Source of the DNA: Heterohyrax brucei
Lineage: Eukaryota; Chordata; Mammalia; Hyracoidea; Procaviidae
Assembly: GCA_028571685.1 (NCBI GenBank)
Contig: CM053146.1
Location: forward strand, 69,777,931 to 69,841,930
DNA: 64,000 nucleotides
Reading direction: 5' to 3'
Shown here: positions 1 to 12,460 of the stretch, one piece after another
Position numbering within the stretch: position 1 is the stretch's first letter
Layout of the letters: every line of letters starts with the position of its first letter
Translations under genes and position numbers: made by a program
Notes under the pieces: model-generated
What the model was told of the DNA's origin: nothing
Seen by the model: only the letters and a program-made list of their open reading frames with translations
Database searches by the model: none

Positions 1-144
1 CATATCATTCGGTAGTTTATTCCTTCTCATCATTCAGTCTCAGCATAAATGTTGACTTCTCACAGAAGTCTCATCTTTTAAAGCACCTTTATTGGAGACC
101 TGTGTTGGATTCCTTACCAGTATACCTCTTGCAGGGCTACGACT

Positions 145-392
145 TATCTGTGGGTGATCAGGTGTTGCTATGATGCTATGATGGTCACATGCTAACAAGT
201 TTCCAGACTAAGACTGATTAGAAAGAAAGGGTTGGCAATCTACTTTTGATGAACAGTCAATGAAAATCATAAAGAACACATTAATCTAATCTGCAACCTA
301 TCATAGAAATAAGTAGATCCCAGCAGCATTTCATTCTGCTGTATGTGAAGTTACCATGAGTCTATAACAACTTCATGGTACCTAACAACGAC
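145..392 (+). repeat. RTE-derived non-autonomous element (5' part joined to 3' tail)
   Basis: The first half (about 150-290, with the block around 209-250) matches the reverse complement of the block at 10890-10960. By recollection both correspond to the 5' region of the afrotherian RTE. The last 70 bases resemble the RTE 3' terminus (compare 42115-42195 and 18050-18125) and end in cctaacaacgac. The whole coding middle is absent, so this is an internally deleted derivative that would need RTE enzymes in trans. It is old and heavily mutated. The left boundary is uncertain. Confidence 0.6.
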
Positions 393-1949
393 AGTATCAT
401 CCTTTTTTTTCTCTTTTTAGTGATATCTAAAAATACTATGCTTTTTTGTTTACAGACTGTCCTGACAAAACCCTGCATATCTCCACAGAATATAATCTCT
501 GTGCATGAAGCAGCCCTGTCTGCTACACTCACTGATGCATTCCTAGTTCGAGGATCAGAACCTGATGATCTGCACCCCTCTGCAAGATCTCAGTAATTTT
601 TGAATAAATGACTAAAGATTACCATGCCTTCTGATTATTTCTCTGGTTTAAATGATAAAAAAGAATCTGGTTAAGTTTTATTTTCGTACAAGTGAATATG
701 CCAATTATACTTTTGTGCAGTTTCACCAACTTAATGATCAGCTCCTAAAAGCAAGCCAAATCTGACATACTAAAACAATGCAGAAGTGCTCATGGAGTCT
801 ATTCCTTGGAGTTCTTGGCTAGTGCTGTTAGTCTCTCATGGCACAAAATTCACAAATGTAAGAAAAATTAAAAATAAATTACCTCCTCCTCTTTTTATGC
901 TTTCAACAGTACTACTGTCTTGGAGTGTCCCCAAAGGGGGTGCATGCGGTCAGTCTGCACATAACTTGCAAGGTTGAAATGTTATTTCAGTTTGTTGCAA
1001 TCTTCCCTTTATGGCAAGGCTAACCTTCCCATATTATTAAAAATGCAAACCAATAAGACATAAAATGCCTTGCTTATTGCTAACATTTATGCAAAACCAC
1101 TTAAAATGTTAAAAATATTAATCTCCTTCCCTACCCAGCAATTAATGCTGCACAGATAACAATTGTTTTTTCCACTGGAAAATCACCAGCAATCCATGTT
1201 CTCCTCCTCTGCTTAATTAACACAACTATATATATCCTTCAAAGTCACAGGAAACTGGTGTGATTGCTTTTGTAAACTCAACTAGTCTCCAATGAAGAAC
1301 AGATTGCTAAATTAAAACCAAGTAATATGAAGCTTAAAAAAAATCAAGATCCCTTGTGTAGTATGAGGTGACACAGAGGTCAGAGAAAGAAAAGAAAAAG
1401 TAAGGATTCCTGAATCAGACTTTAATTCCCTTTTGAAATATTAGGCATATTTTTAAGGCCCTTTGTGTAGCAGGGATTATGTTACATAAAATAATTATAC
1501 TTTATAATCAGCCACAACTTGTTGACAACATAGATACTGCTAAATGGATTTGTAATCAAACACTATGTGTGTGTCTATGTAAAAGAGACCTGCATTTCTA
1601 GAATGCAGAAGAAATAACGGTTGCAGAAATGAAATGATAAACAAATTTTGTATTTTCACTAATATATTTTTTATTTTGTAAAAGAGAGGAAAATGGGGAC
1701 ACAGGAAAGAGGCAGAGAGACAGAAATACGGGAAGAGAGAGAGAGGGAGAGAGTTACCTAATGTTTAGATCCAGTCTGGGTCAATTATCTAGAGATAGGA
1801 TTAAAGTGAATAAGAAGCAGTATGATTAAAAGAACAGGTGAAAGCTTAATTCAGAGTAGAAAGAGGGTTAGAGAATGCAAGAGCTAGAAGGGGACTTCAA
1901 GAATATGTCTGTAACTCCCTCATTATGCAGATGAGAGATATGATATGGG
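393..1949. other. Unique DNA, no recognisable gene
   Basis: AT-rich non-coding DNA. Open frames are at most 73 codons, with no recognisable domain, CpG-rich stretch or splice-supported exon. A short purine-rich GA tract lies at about 1731-1755. Confidence 0.6.
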
Positions 1950-2092
1950 CATTGTGGTCAAAGGCAAGATTCTGCAGTCCAATTCAAGTCTCAGCTCTCA
2001 CCTCCGTAACTTCTCTGGACCTCACTGGGTTATTCATAAAATGGGATTAGTAATATGTTTCATAGAATTACACAGAGAATTAAATAACGTAG
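1950..2092 (+). repeat. MIR-like ancient SINE
   Basis: The order of blocks fits a MIR: a sentence-like run of cagctctca...cttctctggacctca, then ataaaatgggattagtaata, then agagaattaaataa. These match the MIR core and 3' part as I know it. Strongly diverged, as expected for a relic shared by all mammals. Confidence 0.6.
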
Positions 2093-2546
2093 GAAATGAA
2101 TTTTTTTAGAAGCATTCCGTCATGTACTCAAGACTTAATAAATAATTTATTGTCATTAAATGGATCCCCAGACTTATATTTACTCAGAAACCTGCTGGTG
2201 GGAATCAGTTCCCAAGTCCCCTTACAACCTCCTCAGTGTTCTATTCACGGCACCAATCTAGGGCTGGTGAGATCCTAGTTTGCCTCATTCATCTCTAGAT
2301 GCCAGCACAATGGTTGGCATGGAGAGTTTTGTAATCACAGGGTATGCTTTCAAAGTTCTGAATATAGATTCAAAGGATAAATAATATCACTAGGTAGCTA
2401 AGAGAAGGAAGAATGTCTGCACTGGTTTCCTTTCAATGGAACATTTCTAAAACACAAAAATATGAAACTATGCTAAGTTTTATCTATCCATCACCCAATC
2501 ACCTGGGTTTATAAAATGAACTCAGATGTTCTCTCCTACTAATGCC

Positions 2547-2713
2547 AAAAACATACTCAAACCCAGTGCCATCAAGTCAGTTCTGACTCACAGCTACACT
2601 ATAGGGAGGGGTAGAACTGCTCCATCGAGTTTCCGAGGAGCACCGGCGATTCAAACTACGGCTATTTTGGGTTAGCAGAGGTAACACTTAACCGCTAAGC
2701 AACCAGGTTTTCC
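2547..2713 (-). repeat. tRNA-headed afrotherian SINE
   Basis: Read on the minus strand it starts ggaaaacctggttgcttag, then has A-box-like and B-box-like stretches, the body block with gagcagttctacccctccc-type text, and the tail with gagtcagaactgacttgatg. Length 167 fits the family. Pol III transcribed and dependent on a LINE partner for copying (family knowledge). Confidence 0.85.
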
Positions 2714-5700
2714 TCGCTACTGTTAGAACCAAGCAAATTAGTATACTTGCCGTAAGTAGAGAGAGGTTTTCATCTTTCTTTTTTCAGATGAGAAAAAAAG
2801 AAACAACTGTATCCTCAATCCTCAGTTTCTTCCTATATAAATGACACCAACAAAAGCTACTTTACCACATAATGTTAAAATCCCTAGAAGCCACTTATAA
2901 TTAAGCTCTCCTCTAAAGCTGGAGTTAGAGTCCTATACAAGGTAAAATTACTCAGAATTTAGGGTAAATTATTTGATCTTACTTTTCATTATTAAAGAAA
3001 CCGATGAATGAAATAAAAGTCCAGTGCATTACCTTCCCTGTACCTGTACGGACCTGTTTACAAATTCCATGGAATGTGTTTTTAATAATAATAGTAATAA
3101 ACTACTACTTTACCTGTCAGAGAACAATCTAGGATACAACTGCTAGTTTAATATACTTAGCCAATCCTCTTTATCAACATGAGCGACTGGTACAGAGCAA
3201 GTGAATGAAATCTACAGATTTTATAACTGTGCAGCCTGGATTAGACCAGATAACATTGAACAGCACTTCAAAGAATGTTGCTTTCATTTTCTTCCCCCCT
3301 CTGTCTCTCAAAGGGATTCTGGTAAAAGTTCATATTTTCATCTGGAGAAGCTTACCAGTTTGCTGAAAAAAATTCTCTTTAAACGCATTGAGTCAGCTCT
3401 TCATATTTGTATTAAATACAAAGTATGCCACACAATCCTGGCTAGAAACAAAAGTGCCTGTAACATAACTTCCCCATAAAAAAAAATCATTGAAAATTGT
3501 GACTTATTTGCTATTCTAAGTCAAATAACAGTACATTTTTATCCATTTCTATTGCCCTTGACATAAAGCACATTTTAACGAATAGTATTTATCCTTCTTA
3601 TATTCCTTATGAGTTGACTAAGAAATAATACTTGATAGTATAAATTCATAAAAGTGTTCCATCAAATAAAAGTATTGTAAGTCTTTTAATTTCATAGTCA
3701 TGTAGATTGGGGCATATCAGGAGAGAGGAAAGGACTGTACTACAATAAGTTGTTCTGAGTGCACACTAGTTAGTATACATTTGAAAGTTCTGTTGTAGCT
3801 AACGAACTTTGGTTTATAAAATTATATCTCCTTGAATTTCAGAAACATTATGAACAGTGAAGAGACGTCAGATTTAGTAAATCTAAGTATTTAGTTTTAG
3901 AGATTTCTAGAACAAGACAAAGCCATTTCTTACCATCCGAGCAAGGTTAATGCATGAGAAGACCATTACATTTCTGTCATTTAAAAATGATAACTGCCTC
4001 ATGTGTCTACATAATGTTTCAAAGCTATTTTTAAGCCATTTAAGCTTTTCAATTTACACTAAACATTCACCTAGAGATTTTCTATTAAATTTAGTGCAAA
4101 ATTTTAAATGATGAGCACAACTCGATTTTAAATAAATTTCAGGGTAAAAGTAAATTTTAAAGACATAACTTACACAATTTCCCTCAATGCATCACTGGCT
4201 CTAACTAGTGGCTATAAAGATGAAATTATTTAAAAATCCCCTAGAGCCCTCTGGACAGCTACAGGTTATATAAATCTAATGTAAGTTTTTAGGAGTTAAT
4301 GGATGCTAAAATGAAGAAATAAATGTGGTATACCTTTGTATTTCCAGTTGCTCAAAATAATTTGAAATAGCCAATATTTTGCAAAATATTGTCAAAATGA
4401 CAAGCACCCAAAAATATTCAAGGAAGAATTGGCATTGTTTCTGTTTCCTGATAAAAAGTTTTGAACTGCTATGGGTGTGGTCAAACAAGCAGCTAACTTG
4501 TTTATGTGAACCGGTGTATCCTGGGACATAGGTGTTTGCAAATGGAAACTCACAAGTTTACCTGGAAGGAACAGATGACAATTGGGAATGATTGGTTAAC
4601 GCATCAATGAAGATAGAAAGCTGAGGTAGAATACAAAGGAGCTATTGATGGCTTTTGTGTGTGGCAGACAGAAGCCTCAGGGAGGGTGATTGCTCTCTCC
4701 TAGTGTCATGGATGTCACATGATAGAAAGTTTTATGTTTGTTTCTGACATTAGGCAAACAAAAACCTTTTGAATGCTGAATTAGGCTCTTGTTTTGAGCC
4801 TACAATCTGCTACTCATTCCTATTAATGTGTACGTGATCTGATTGTAGCCCTTTTGATTTTTACTGTGTTAACTTTGTGGAAAATGTGGGTAGAAGGTCT
4901 GAGACAGGAACGCAGGCCCTCCCCCATCCCCCTGAGTTCGCAAATCTTTTTGCTTCTATTTTTTTAAAAAATATGGAGAGGGTTATCTCAGGAGTTGCCC
5001 AATCTCTGTGCTTACATGAATAATATGAGCTGGGCCTTCTGAAACCAGTTTAGCAAAAGGCCCTTTTTCTTTTCCCCCTGGAGAAAGATACAACATTAAC
5101 ACCGCGATTCAGCTTTGCTTGTCCGGGTCTGTGCAAATTGTGAGGGGAAGAGCACTTTGAGGGAGCCTTTCCGGTTCTCTTTGGTCCCTGTGATCTGCAC
5201 TCTCTTGAGGTTCTGAGGTTCAAAATTTGATGACTTGGCAAGAAAAGATAAATCAGTTCTTAAAGATATGGTGAGGACTGCATTCTTGTTGAGGGAGTCA
5301 TAAATTGCAAAACCCGAAGCCATCTTTTAAAGTCTTGATTGTGGCAGACTTTTAAATACATACACTCACTTTGAATGAAAAGAATCCAGAGAAATGAGAA
5401 TAATTTCTGCTTTCTCTGGCCAGACTTTGAAGTGGAGAAATGTGGAACTAAAAGCAAATAGCATAACCTGTTTTAATCAAAAGGAGTCTAGCAAGAAACA
5501 ATCAATTAAAGAACAGTCTGATTCTCTGCGACATCAATGTATGAAAATCTGTTAGACGCCAGATTGTGTCTCAAGACACATATGATGAACTGAACAAAAT
5601 GACCTGCTAATAGCTTTTACGGGTAATAAATGCATCATGTTATTGGTAATTCTGCAGATGGTAAATCAAGCTAATACTGAAGCTGAAACAAGCTACTTGT

Positions 5701-6559
5701 TAAATACGGTTCAAAATGATCTTCTCTGTTATTCAAGAACTGTTTGGTACAGAGAAGAAGATGATTACTCCTTATATTTTAAAGTTTCTCAAATGGAAAA
5801 GCATTCCCATTCTGCCACAGAGGCATTTTAACTTTTAAATCCTTTCGAGAGAGCATGTCTCATATAAATCTAAGATAAGAAATACTGTTTGTTTAGATTA
5901 CGAGCAGGAGCTAAAATGTAAAACCTGTGCTAAAATTGAAGTGTGACTCTGCTGCATACAATCCACATTAGATAATGTTTCCAGTCAGCATTTGGAACAA
6001 CGACCTGGCAAATTTGAATATTTGCACACAACGCTTATCAACATATAATGGAGGAATGAATACGCTGTTTATAATATTGGCCCTCTTGAAACATACCGTA
6101 TGACCAAAGAACACTTTGGCTTCAGTTTCTTGCTGTAAGATCTGAAGGAAAAAGCAATACAATCCCCAAAATGGAAAAATAAGAGGGAGGAAAAGAGGAG
6201 ACAAGAGAAGGTTAAAGAGAGCACTGTCATAGGAAATGGAAGATTATGACTAACCCATCATATACAAGGGGAAAAATCAAATGAATTGGAAAATTAGTTT
6301 CGTAGATGGACATTCCAGATGACTGACTCCCACGAGTGGCTCCTCCCACCTTTTGTTTGGTTAATTTTTAACCTAGAATTATTCAGTGTTTCCATCAGTA
6401 TGCCATATAAGTAAACTCTCTACTTTGAATTAACTGATAGGAACAGTTCTAAGTCTGAATATTTTTAATGAAATTTAGTTTCAGATGCACATAAATGTAA
6501 TCCCTAATAACATGTTTATTTAAAAATAAAAGTAATTTAATGTACATTCATGTTTTACA
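2714..6559. other. Unique DNA, no recognisable gene
   Basis: Non-coding AT-rich sequence. Overlapping minus-strand open frames at 5050-5457 (63-75 codons) show no domain and no consistent frame. The stretch at 4900-5320 is slightly more GC-rich, but I could not assign it. Confidence 0.55.
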
Positions 6560-6722
6560 GGAACTCCTGGTGGTATAGTGGTTAAGTGCTATGACTGCTA
6601 ACCAAAAAGTCAGCAGCAGTTCAAGTCCACTGGGTGCTCCTTGAAAACTCTATGGAGCAGGCTACTCTGTCTTATAGGGTTGCTATGAGTCAGAACTGAC
6701 TGGATGGTACTGCGTTTGAGTT
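6560..6722 (+). repeat. tRNA-headed afrotherian SINE
   Basis: Starts ggaactcctggtggtatag, with A-box-like tggtatagtggttaagtgc and B-box-like cagcagttcaagtccactg, then the body and the tail gctatgagtcagaactgact. Followed by a TA/CA-rich low-complexity stretch to about 6830. Confidence 0.9.
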
Positions 6723-7974
6723 CAGCTACATTTTTCATTCATATTTGTATATAGCTACAGATATATACATACACTATATGGATGTATACATATATATACA
6801 CACTTGTATAATATTATATCATGTCATGTCATACCACCTCTTTTATTTTATTGTATCATTAGCTGTTAATTCTATTGTAACTCTAAGAATCTATAATGGC
6901 TTTTTTGAGGTAGAAGAAATATTTATTCTTCCGTTTATGAAGATTATATGTGTCCACGTAAGTCATATTTCTAATATTAGATGGAATCATGGATCAGAGT
7001 TGTTTAAAATTAATTTATTTTAGTTTTGGATTTACTCATTCCTTGGGCCAACTTGGGTAAAATCAGTAAATGTCTTAACTTTCCATTTCTGAATAGTAAC
7101 AAAGTGTTAGCTATTTATCACCTCTCATAAAACTTCATTAACAATGAAAGCAATCATCTTTTAGCAGTGAAAAAAAACAGTTAAATAAAGTCATATTAAA
7201 AGAACAGATGTTTAGAAACCATTAACATCCATTTATTCTCTATCATATCAGAAATTTGGGATAGGACTAATCATAAACCAATTTGTGATATTCTAATCAG
7301 GCATCCTCTAGATTCCTTGAGTCCTTCTCACATAGACTTCTAGTAACTTCCCTAGTTTCCTGTAAGACCCCCGCATCTATACTAGAATTGCTTGTTGTCA
7401 TTCCCTGTCGCTATCTTCCCATGTGTTCAGTTTCCTGAAGCACAATGACAGAGACATGAGAGAGAGATTATCCCAGCAAGTTCTAGGACTTTGCAGCTTA
7501 AGGTAACGAAAATATAGCTTAAAGTAGCCTAAGCAATAAGAACATTTATTATTTCACGTGACAAAACCAACACAATTCTACCAACCTAAGACTTGTTTCT
7601 TAACTTTGCCGTCTTCACTATGTTTACTCATCCTCTTTTCATGTTTCCAAGGTGGCAACCACAGTCCTTAAGTCACTGGGAAGTGATACTGATAAATACA
7701 AATTCTGTTAGGAATTTCACTGAGTTGCTAGCAATAGTTACTTAAAAAAGATAACACTTTCTTTCTCTACCGCATAATAGAAATCTGGAAGATAGCAATC
7801 CAGGGCGAGCATATTGACTGGGGTATCTTCAGGAACCCAGGAGACTTCAATTATCCTGATCTGTCATCTTTGTCTTGTGACTTCCATCCTCACTAAATTT
7901 AAGGTCTTCTGGAAATGCTGCTATCACATTGGCTTTTCTGACAGCAATGCTATCAGTAGACATCTTCAACAACA
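6723..7974. other. Unique or unassigned DNA
   Basis: No gene seen. The part at 7430-7974 has the look of an old interspersed repeat preceding the LTR at 7975, but I cannot name it. Confidence 0.45.
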
Positions 7975-8441
7975 GAAGTGTATAATCTCAAAGTCTAGTA
8001 GGCTAGAACTCCAAATTCTGCTTACTATCTCCAGGAGAAGGCTTTCTCTCTCTGTCAACTCTGGAAGTTTCTTGTCACTGGTCTTCTCTTGAACCAAGAG
8101 CTTCTCAGTGTGGGGACTCTGGATCCAATGGATGCACTATTCTTGTGACTCTGCTTTTCTGGTGATGTGAGGTCCCCCTGACTCTCTATTCATGTCTCAT
8201 TTTTTTTTTTTTTTAATTTCAAAACAAACTGGCTGGAGACACAACCTAATCTTGTCGATTTAGTTCTGCCTCGTTGACATAACTACCACTAATCTTATCT
8301 CATTAACATCACAGGGGTAGAATTTATAATGCATAGGCAAATCAATTGGATGACAAAACAGTGGAGAGTCACACAATACTGGGAATAATGGCCTAGCCAA
8401 ATTAATATATTTCTAGGGGACACAAATTAATCCATAACAAG
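7975..8441 (-). repeat. MaLR/MLT1-like LTR, truncated
   Basis: Shares ordered blocks with the LTRs at 8632 and 13442: ...gtctagtaggctagaa..., ctccaggagaaggctttctc, ...gatgtgaggtcccc..., cacacaatactgggaataat, and the end gggacacaaattaatccata. Only the part from about 35 bases inside the LTR is present. No internal retroviral sequence is adjacent, so it behaves as a solitary LTR. Family name uncertain. Confidence 0.65.
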
Positions 8442-8631
8442 GAGAAAGGATGGACATTTTTAAGTAAAGCCATTAAAAATACTACTTACATCAGATTGCC
8501 CCCCCAAATAAAAACTAAAATGTATAAGATAGAGAGGGTAGAATAAATATTGGCAGCCAATAACAAAGCACATAATGTTCATTAAAATATTTTAATGTTA
8601 AAGTCAAATTATATTTATCATCTGCATGTTA

Positions 8632-9124
8632 TTTTAGTTATCTAGTGCTGTTTTAACAGAAATACCACAAGTAGATGATTTTAAAAAGACAATTTTTATT
8701 TGTCACAGTCTAGTAAGCTAAAAAGTCCAAATTCAAGATGTCAGCTCCAGGGAAGGCTTTCTCTGTTGGCTTTGGAGGAAGGTCTTTGCTGTCAATCTTA
8801 CCCTGGACTGCAAGCTTCTGAGGACCAGGGCCCCTGGTTCTTTCCAAAGGATATGCTCAGCTCCAAGAACAGCTTTCTTTCTGACGGTGTAAGGTCCCCA
8901 AATCTCACTGCCAGCTTCTTTCCTTTGTATCTCAAGAGACTGTCTCAAGGCACAAAACAATCTCACATGTTGAGACCTGCCCCAGTAACTCAAACGCAGC
9001 CTGTCCATGTTTATTAACATCACAGAGGCAGGATTTACAACATGGAAGACTTCACACAATACCAGGAATCATGGCCTGGCTAAATTGCTACTCGGACTTG
9101 TTGAACACAGTTCAGTCTAGGACA
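8632..9124 (-). repeat. MaLR/MLT1-like solitary LTR
   Basis: Begins agttatctagtgctgtttta with the block aacagaaataccacaagt, then the ordered blocks seen at 13442-13966 (ctccagggaaggctttctct, gtgtaaggtccccaaatctc, accaggaatcatggcctggc). The end near ttcagtctaggacac corresponds to the LTR end caattcaatc(c)atgaca. Open frames on both strands (105 and 108 codons) fall wholly inside the LTR and are chance frames. Confidence 0.7.
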
Positions 9125-10454
9125 CATGTGTTTAATATCTTGCTATATAATCAAAGAAATCATATGTCAATCAAATACACCAGGATGCACTTCTCGTCCA
9201 CATTTTCTTGGTCTGCGCGCTTCTCATCATCTGAAGATATTCTAAGATAGAAGGTGGGAAGCAGCATATTTAACATGTATCAGTTCATAATTCTGTAAGG
9301 CAAAATAGTAATTGTACCTTCTCTTGCTATGATAGGACTCTGCTGGATCAGAGGAATTGTGAAGTGGAAGCAGCTCCAAAAACAACTTGCAACGTTTTGA
9401 AGAAACTCTTTGAGATTTACTCCCTACAGACTATGCCCGTCAAGGAGATTCCACATGGATCACTCTGCATTCACCTCTAGAAAGAACGATAAACGAAATG
9501 ACAACAATGTGATTCCAACATGGCATTTTCATTTCTTAGCAAGATCAGCTATACGCAAATGTTTGGCAGTCTTGGGTAGACACACACATTGAAAATGCCA
9601 TATAGTGTTTACTGGTCTCCTCATATGAGTAACATCTTTTCCTGGATTACGGAGCATAATTATTCCAAAGAAAACGAAACCTGGATTGCCAACTGAGCTC
9701 TCCTAACAATCTCTGTCAGAAATATAGGTATTCAACAGGTTTTATTCTTCTGACTGATAAAATATAGGAAGATATTTTTGTGTGTGTTTGTGATCATCAA
9801 TTCTATGCTTTAGTTTATTAACGTGTTTATAGCACAGCTCGACCTGCCTGTGGATATCCATTCTTCCACCCAGACAGAAAACAAAGATTATGCTTGCAAA
9901 GATACTATATTTTAAATATTATACCATTTGCTACAAATTCTTTGGGCAGACACATCATTAATAAACCTTTAAGAGAATCTCCTAACATACTGAATCCACT
10001 GACAAACGATGGGAGCATATAACAGCAACGGGTGGAGAAAAGTAAACAAGATGAACAAAGAAAGAAAGGTTTAGCATAGAGAATTTTGTAAGCATGCTCT
10101 TCTTCTAAGGCTTCTATAAAAGCTTAATGGCTTTGACCTACATGAGTATTGTGGCTCTTCTTTTCTATCTCTTTCTCAGGTCTGTGTACAATCCGTACTT
10201 TGTCTTCTCGTTACATTTCTATTTCTGTGGCATGGAAAAGAATATCCTCTGAGAGGTGAAGAAACACTACAGTTCACAGTGGACTTGAGTTCTGCTTTTA
10301 GCTCTTGTGTTCATACTAAATATATTATTCTCATTCTGATTCATTTTTCTCTTACAAACACAATGTAAATTGTGTTTAAATTCAAATGTTATAGTGTTAC
10401 TGCCATTTTTAGCGGCAATATTGATACTGTTCAGGTTCTTGTTAGCTGTTATCC
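9125..10454. other. Unique DNA, no recognisable gene
   Basis: No repeat family or coding domain recognised. Confidence 0.5.
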
Positions 10455-10619
10455 AAACCAAAACCAAACCCCGCGCTGTCAAGTTGGTGCCGACACACAG
10501 CAACCTGATGGACAGAGTAGAACTGCCCCATAGAGTTTCCAAGAAGCACCTGGTGGATTTGAACTGCCAACTTTTGGTTATCAGTCACAGCAGTTAACTA
10601 CTCTGCTGCCAGGGTTTCC
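10455..10619 (-). repeat. tRNA-headed afrotherian SINE
   Basis: Minus-strand copy; on the plus strand it opens with aaccaaaaccaaacc, holds ccccatagagtttccaagaa, and closes with gccagggtttcc. The adjoining element at 10621 is RTE-derived and in the same orientation. Confidence 0.9.
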
Positions 10620-10620
10620 A

Positions 10621-11060
10621 GTCAACTGCAATTCATAGAGCCCTTATGTGTAACAGAAAGAAATACTGACCAGTCCTGTATCATCACCACTATCGCCAGC
10701 AATGTTGATTCCATCTTTGTGGCTACTGTACCAATCCTTCTCAGTGAGGATCTCCCACACCTTTCTTGGACTTGTATTTTACCAAATACCATGTCCTCCT
10801 CAAATGATTGATGCATTCTGATTCTATGTCCAAAGCAAGTGAGTTGCACAATGCTGCCCTGTAATCCATAGGCTTTTATTGGCTAATTTAGGGAGTAGAT
10901 TGCCAGGCATTTTCTCTTAGTCTGTCTTAGTCTGAAAGCTCTACTGAAACCTGTCCACACGTAAGTAATACTACTGGTATTTTAAATCCTGTTGGCATAG
11001 CTTCCAGGATTACAGCAGTGTGGAAACCAGCACAGCACAACAAACAGAAGAGTGGTAAAA
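10621..11060 (-). repeat. RTE-derived non-autonomous element (internally deleted)
   Basis: On the minus strand the left part (11060 to about 10862) matches the RTE 5' region block also seen at 209-250 (cttagtctgaaagctctact on the plus strand). The right part (10860-10621) matches the last 230 bases of the RTE, including atgtcctcctcaaatgattg and tactgaccagtcctgt on the plus strand. The EN/RT coding region between them is missing. Short minus-strand frames here are remnants of the 3' end of the RTE frame. Confidence 0.7.
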
Positions 11061-11921
11061 TTGTACACGTATTGGTACTCTGTTAGTGGCATGTCCGTGA
11101 AACATGAAAGTTCAGCCTGAGACGTGTTCATCATTTTACCTTTTTTAATAGGATTTCATTACTGATGTGTCTGCAGAGCTTCATTATACACTGGTCTCAT
11201 TTATAAGAGAAGCTTGTACCATGAAGTCCGAAAGCTGCACTATATGGTAGCCTCACATTATTAGTAAATCATTTATCACTGGGGTAAAAGTAATTATGAG
11301 ACATCTTACTAATCCTTCTAACATTCATGAGCTATTCATTATGACTTATTTGCAATGAATAATGAATAAATGAGCTTTTGACAAAGAATATGAAAAACTT
11401 TCCAATTTTTGTCTCTTTCATCTAACATTTTGAGATTTAACTGTCACTGACTGATGTGGAGGTAACCTATTTACACTGAATCAAACTTGTTGACATTTAA
11501 GTGTTAAAAAAAAGCAACACTCTCTAAGCAGGAGAAAGAATATAGGAATGACATTCACAGATATTTCCAGCTGTCAACAAGTCAGGTTTCTTACTAACTG
11601 TGAGCCCTTGAAGTAATGTGTTTTCTGGATAGAGTGATAAATACTGTTACTGCAGGGTTTTTTGGGGGGAGGGTGGATATCTGTATACTTGTCTGTACTA
11701 ATTAGCAAAATATCATGTGTCTCCCTCCTCTTTCCACCAGAAATGTGCACACTTTCACTTTTAAATAATAACAGAAAACAATTTTTCATGGATTTGTCAG
11801 GTAGAATAGGTGATCATTACACAGAAACCAAGGACACTAATCTGTCATAAGAAAGAATCTAATTAAAAATCTATTTTTAGTAAGTAGTTAATAGTATAAA
11901 CTACAAAATATTACTAAATAA
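11061..11921. other. Unique DNA, no recognisable gene
   Basis: AT-rich sequence without recognised repeats or coding domains. Confidence 0.5.
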
Positions 11922-12460
11922 TAAGAAAGGTGATCCAAATAAATAAGGAAGTTATTGAACAATATAATTAATATCATATGCAAGTAAAATTTTGCTGAAG
12001 ATCATCCAAAAGTGGCTGCAGCAGTATACGGATAGAGAGTTGTCAGACATCCAGGGTGGATTCAAAAGAGGATGTGGAAGCAAGGGTGTCATTGTCGATG
12101 TAGGATGGATCTTGGTTGAAATCAGAGAACACCAGAAAGGTAGATGTCTGCGTTTTATTGACTATATAAAGGAATTTGACTGTGTGGCTCATAACAAATT
12201 ACAGATAGTATGATGGAAAGTGGGAATGTCATAACACTTAGTTGTGCTCCTGACGAATCTGTATATGGATCAAGAGGCAGAGGCAGAGGCAGTCATTCTA
12301 ACAGAACAAGGGAACACTGCATGGTTTAAAGTCAGGAAAAGTGTGTGTCAGAGCTGTATCTTTTCAACAGAACTATTCAAACTGTAGGCCAAGGACAAAA
12401 TCTAAGAAACTGGACTATATGAAGAAGAGGGCAGGATTGGAGTAAGGCTCATTAACTCTC
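11922..12460 (+). mobile_element. RTE (BovB-like) LINE fragment, RT domain
   Basis: Frame at 11992-12213 reads LKIIQKWLQQYTDRELSDIQ, then GGFKRGCGSKGVIVDVGWIL and FIDYIKEFDCVAHNKL. This is the RTE reverse-transcriptase segment with the FIDY-type catalytic Asp region (compare 41010-41190). The fragment lacks both RTE ends: it stops at about 12460 inside the RT region, where a minus-strand RTE fragment begins. After 12213 the frame is broken. Confidence 0.85.

Noticed and set aside
5050..5457. Three overlapping minus-strand frames that could be exons
   Set aside because: Short, overlapping, without domain similarity or a consistent frame; the sequence lacks convincing splice-site context.
8700..9059. 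Overlapping open frames of 105 and 108 codons on both strands
   Set aside because: Both lie wholly inside a solitary LTR; opposite frames over the same bases without any protein match are chance.
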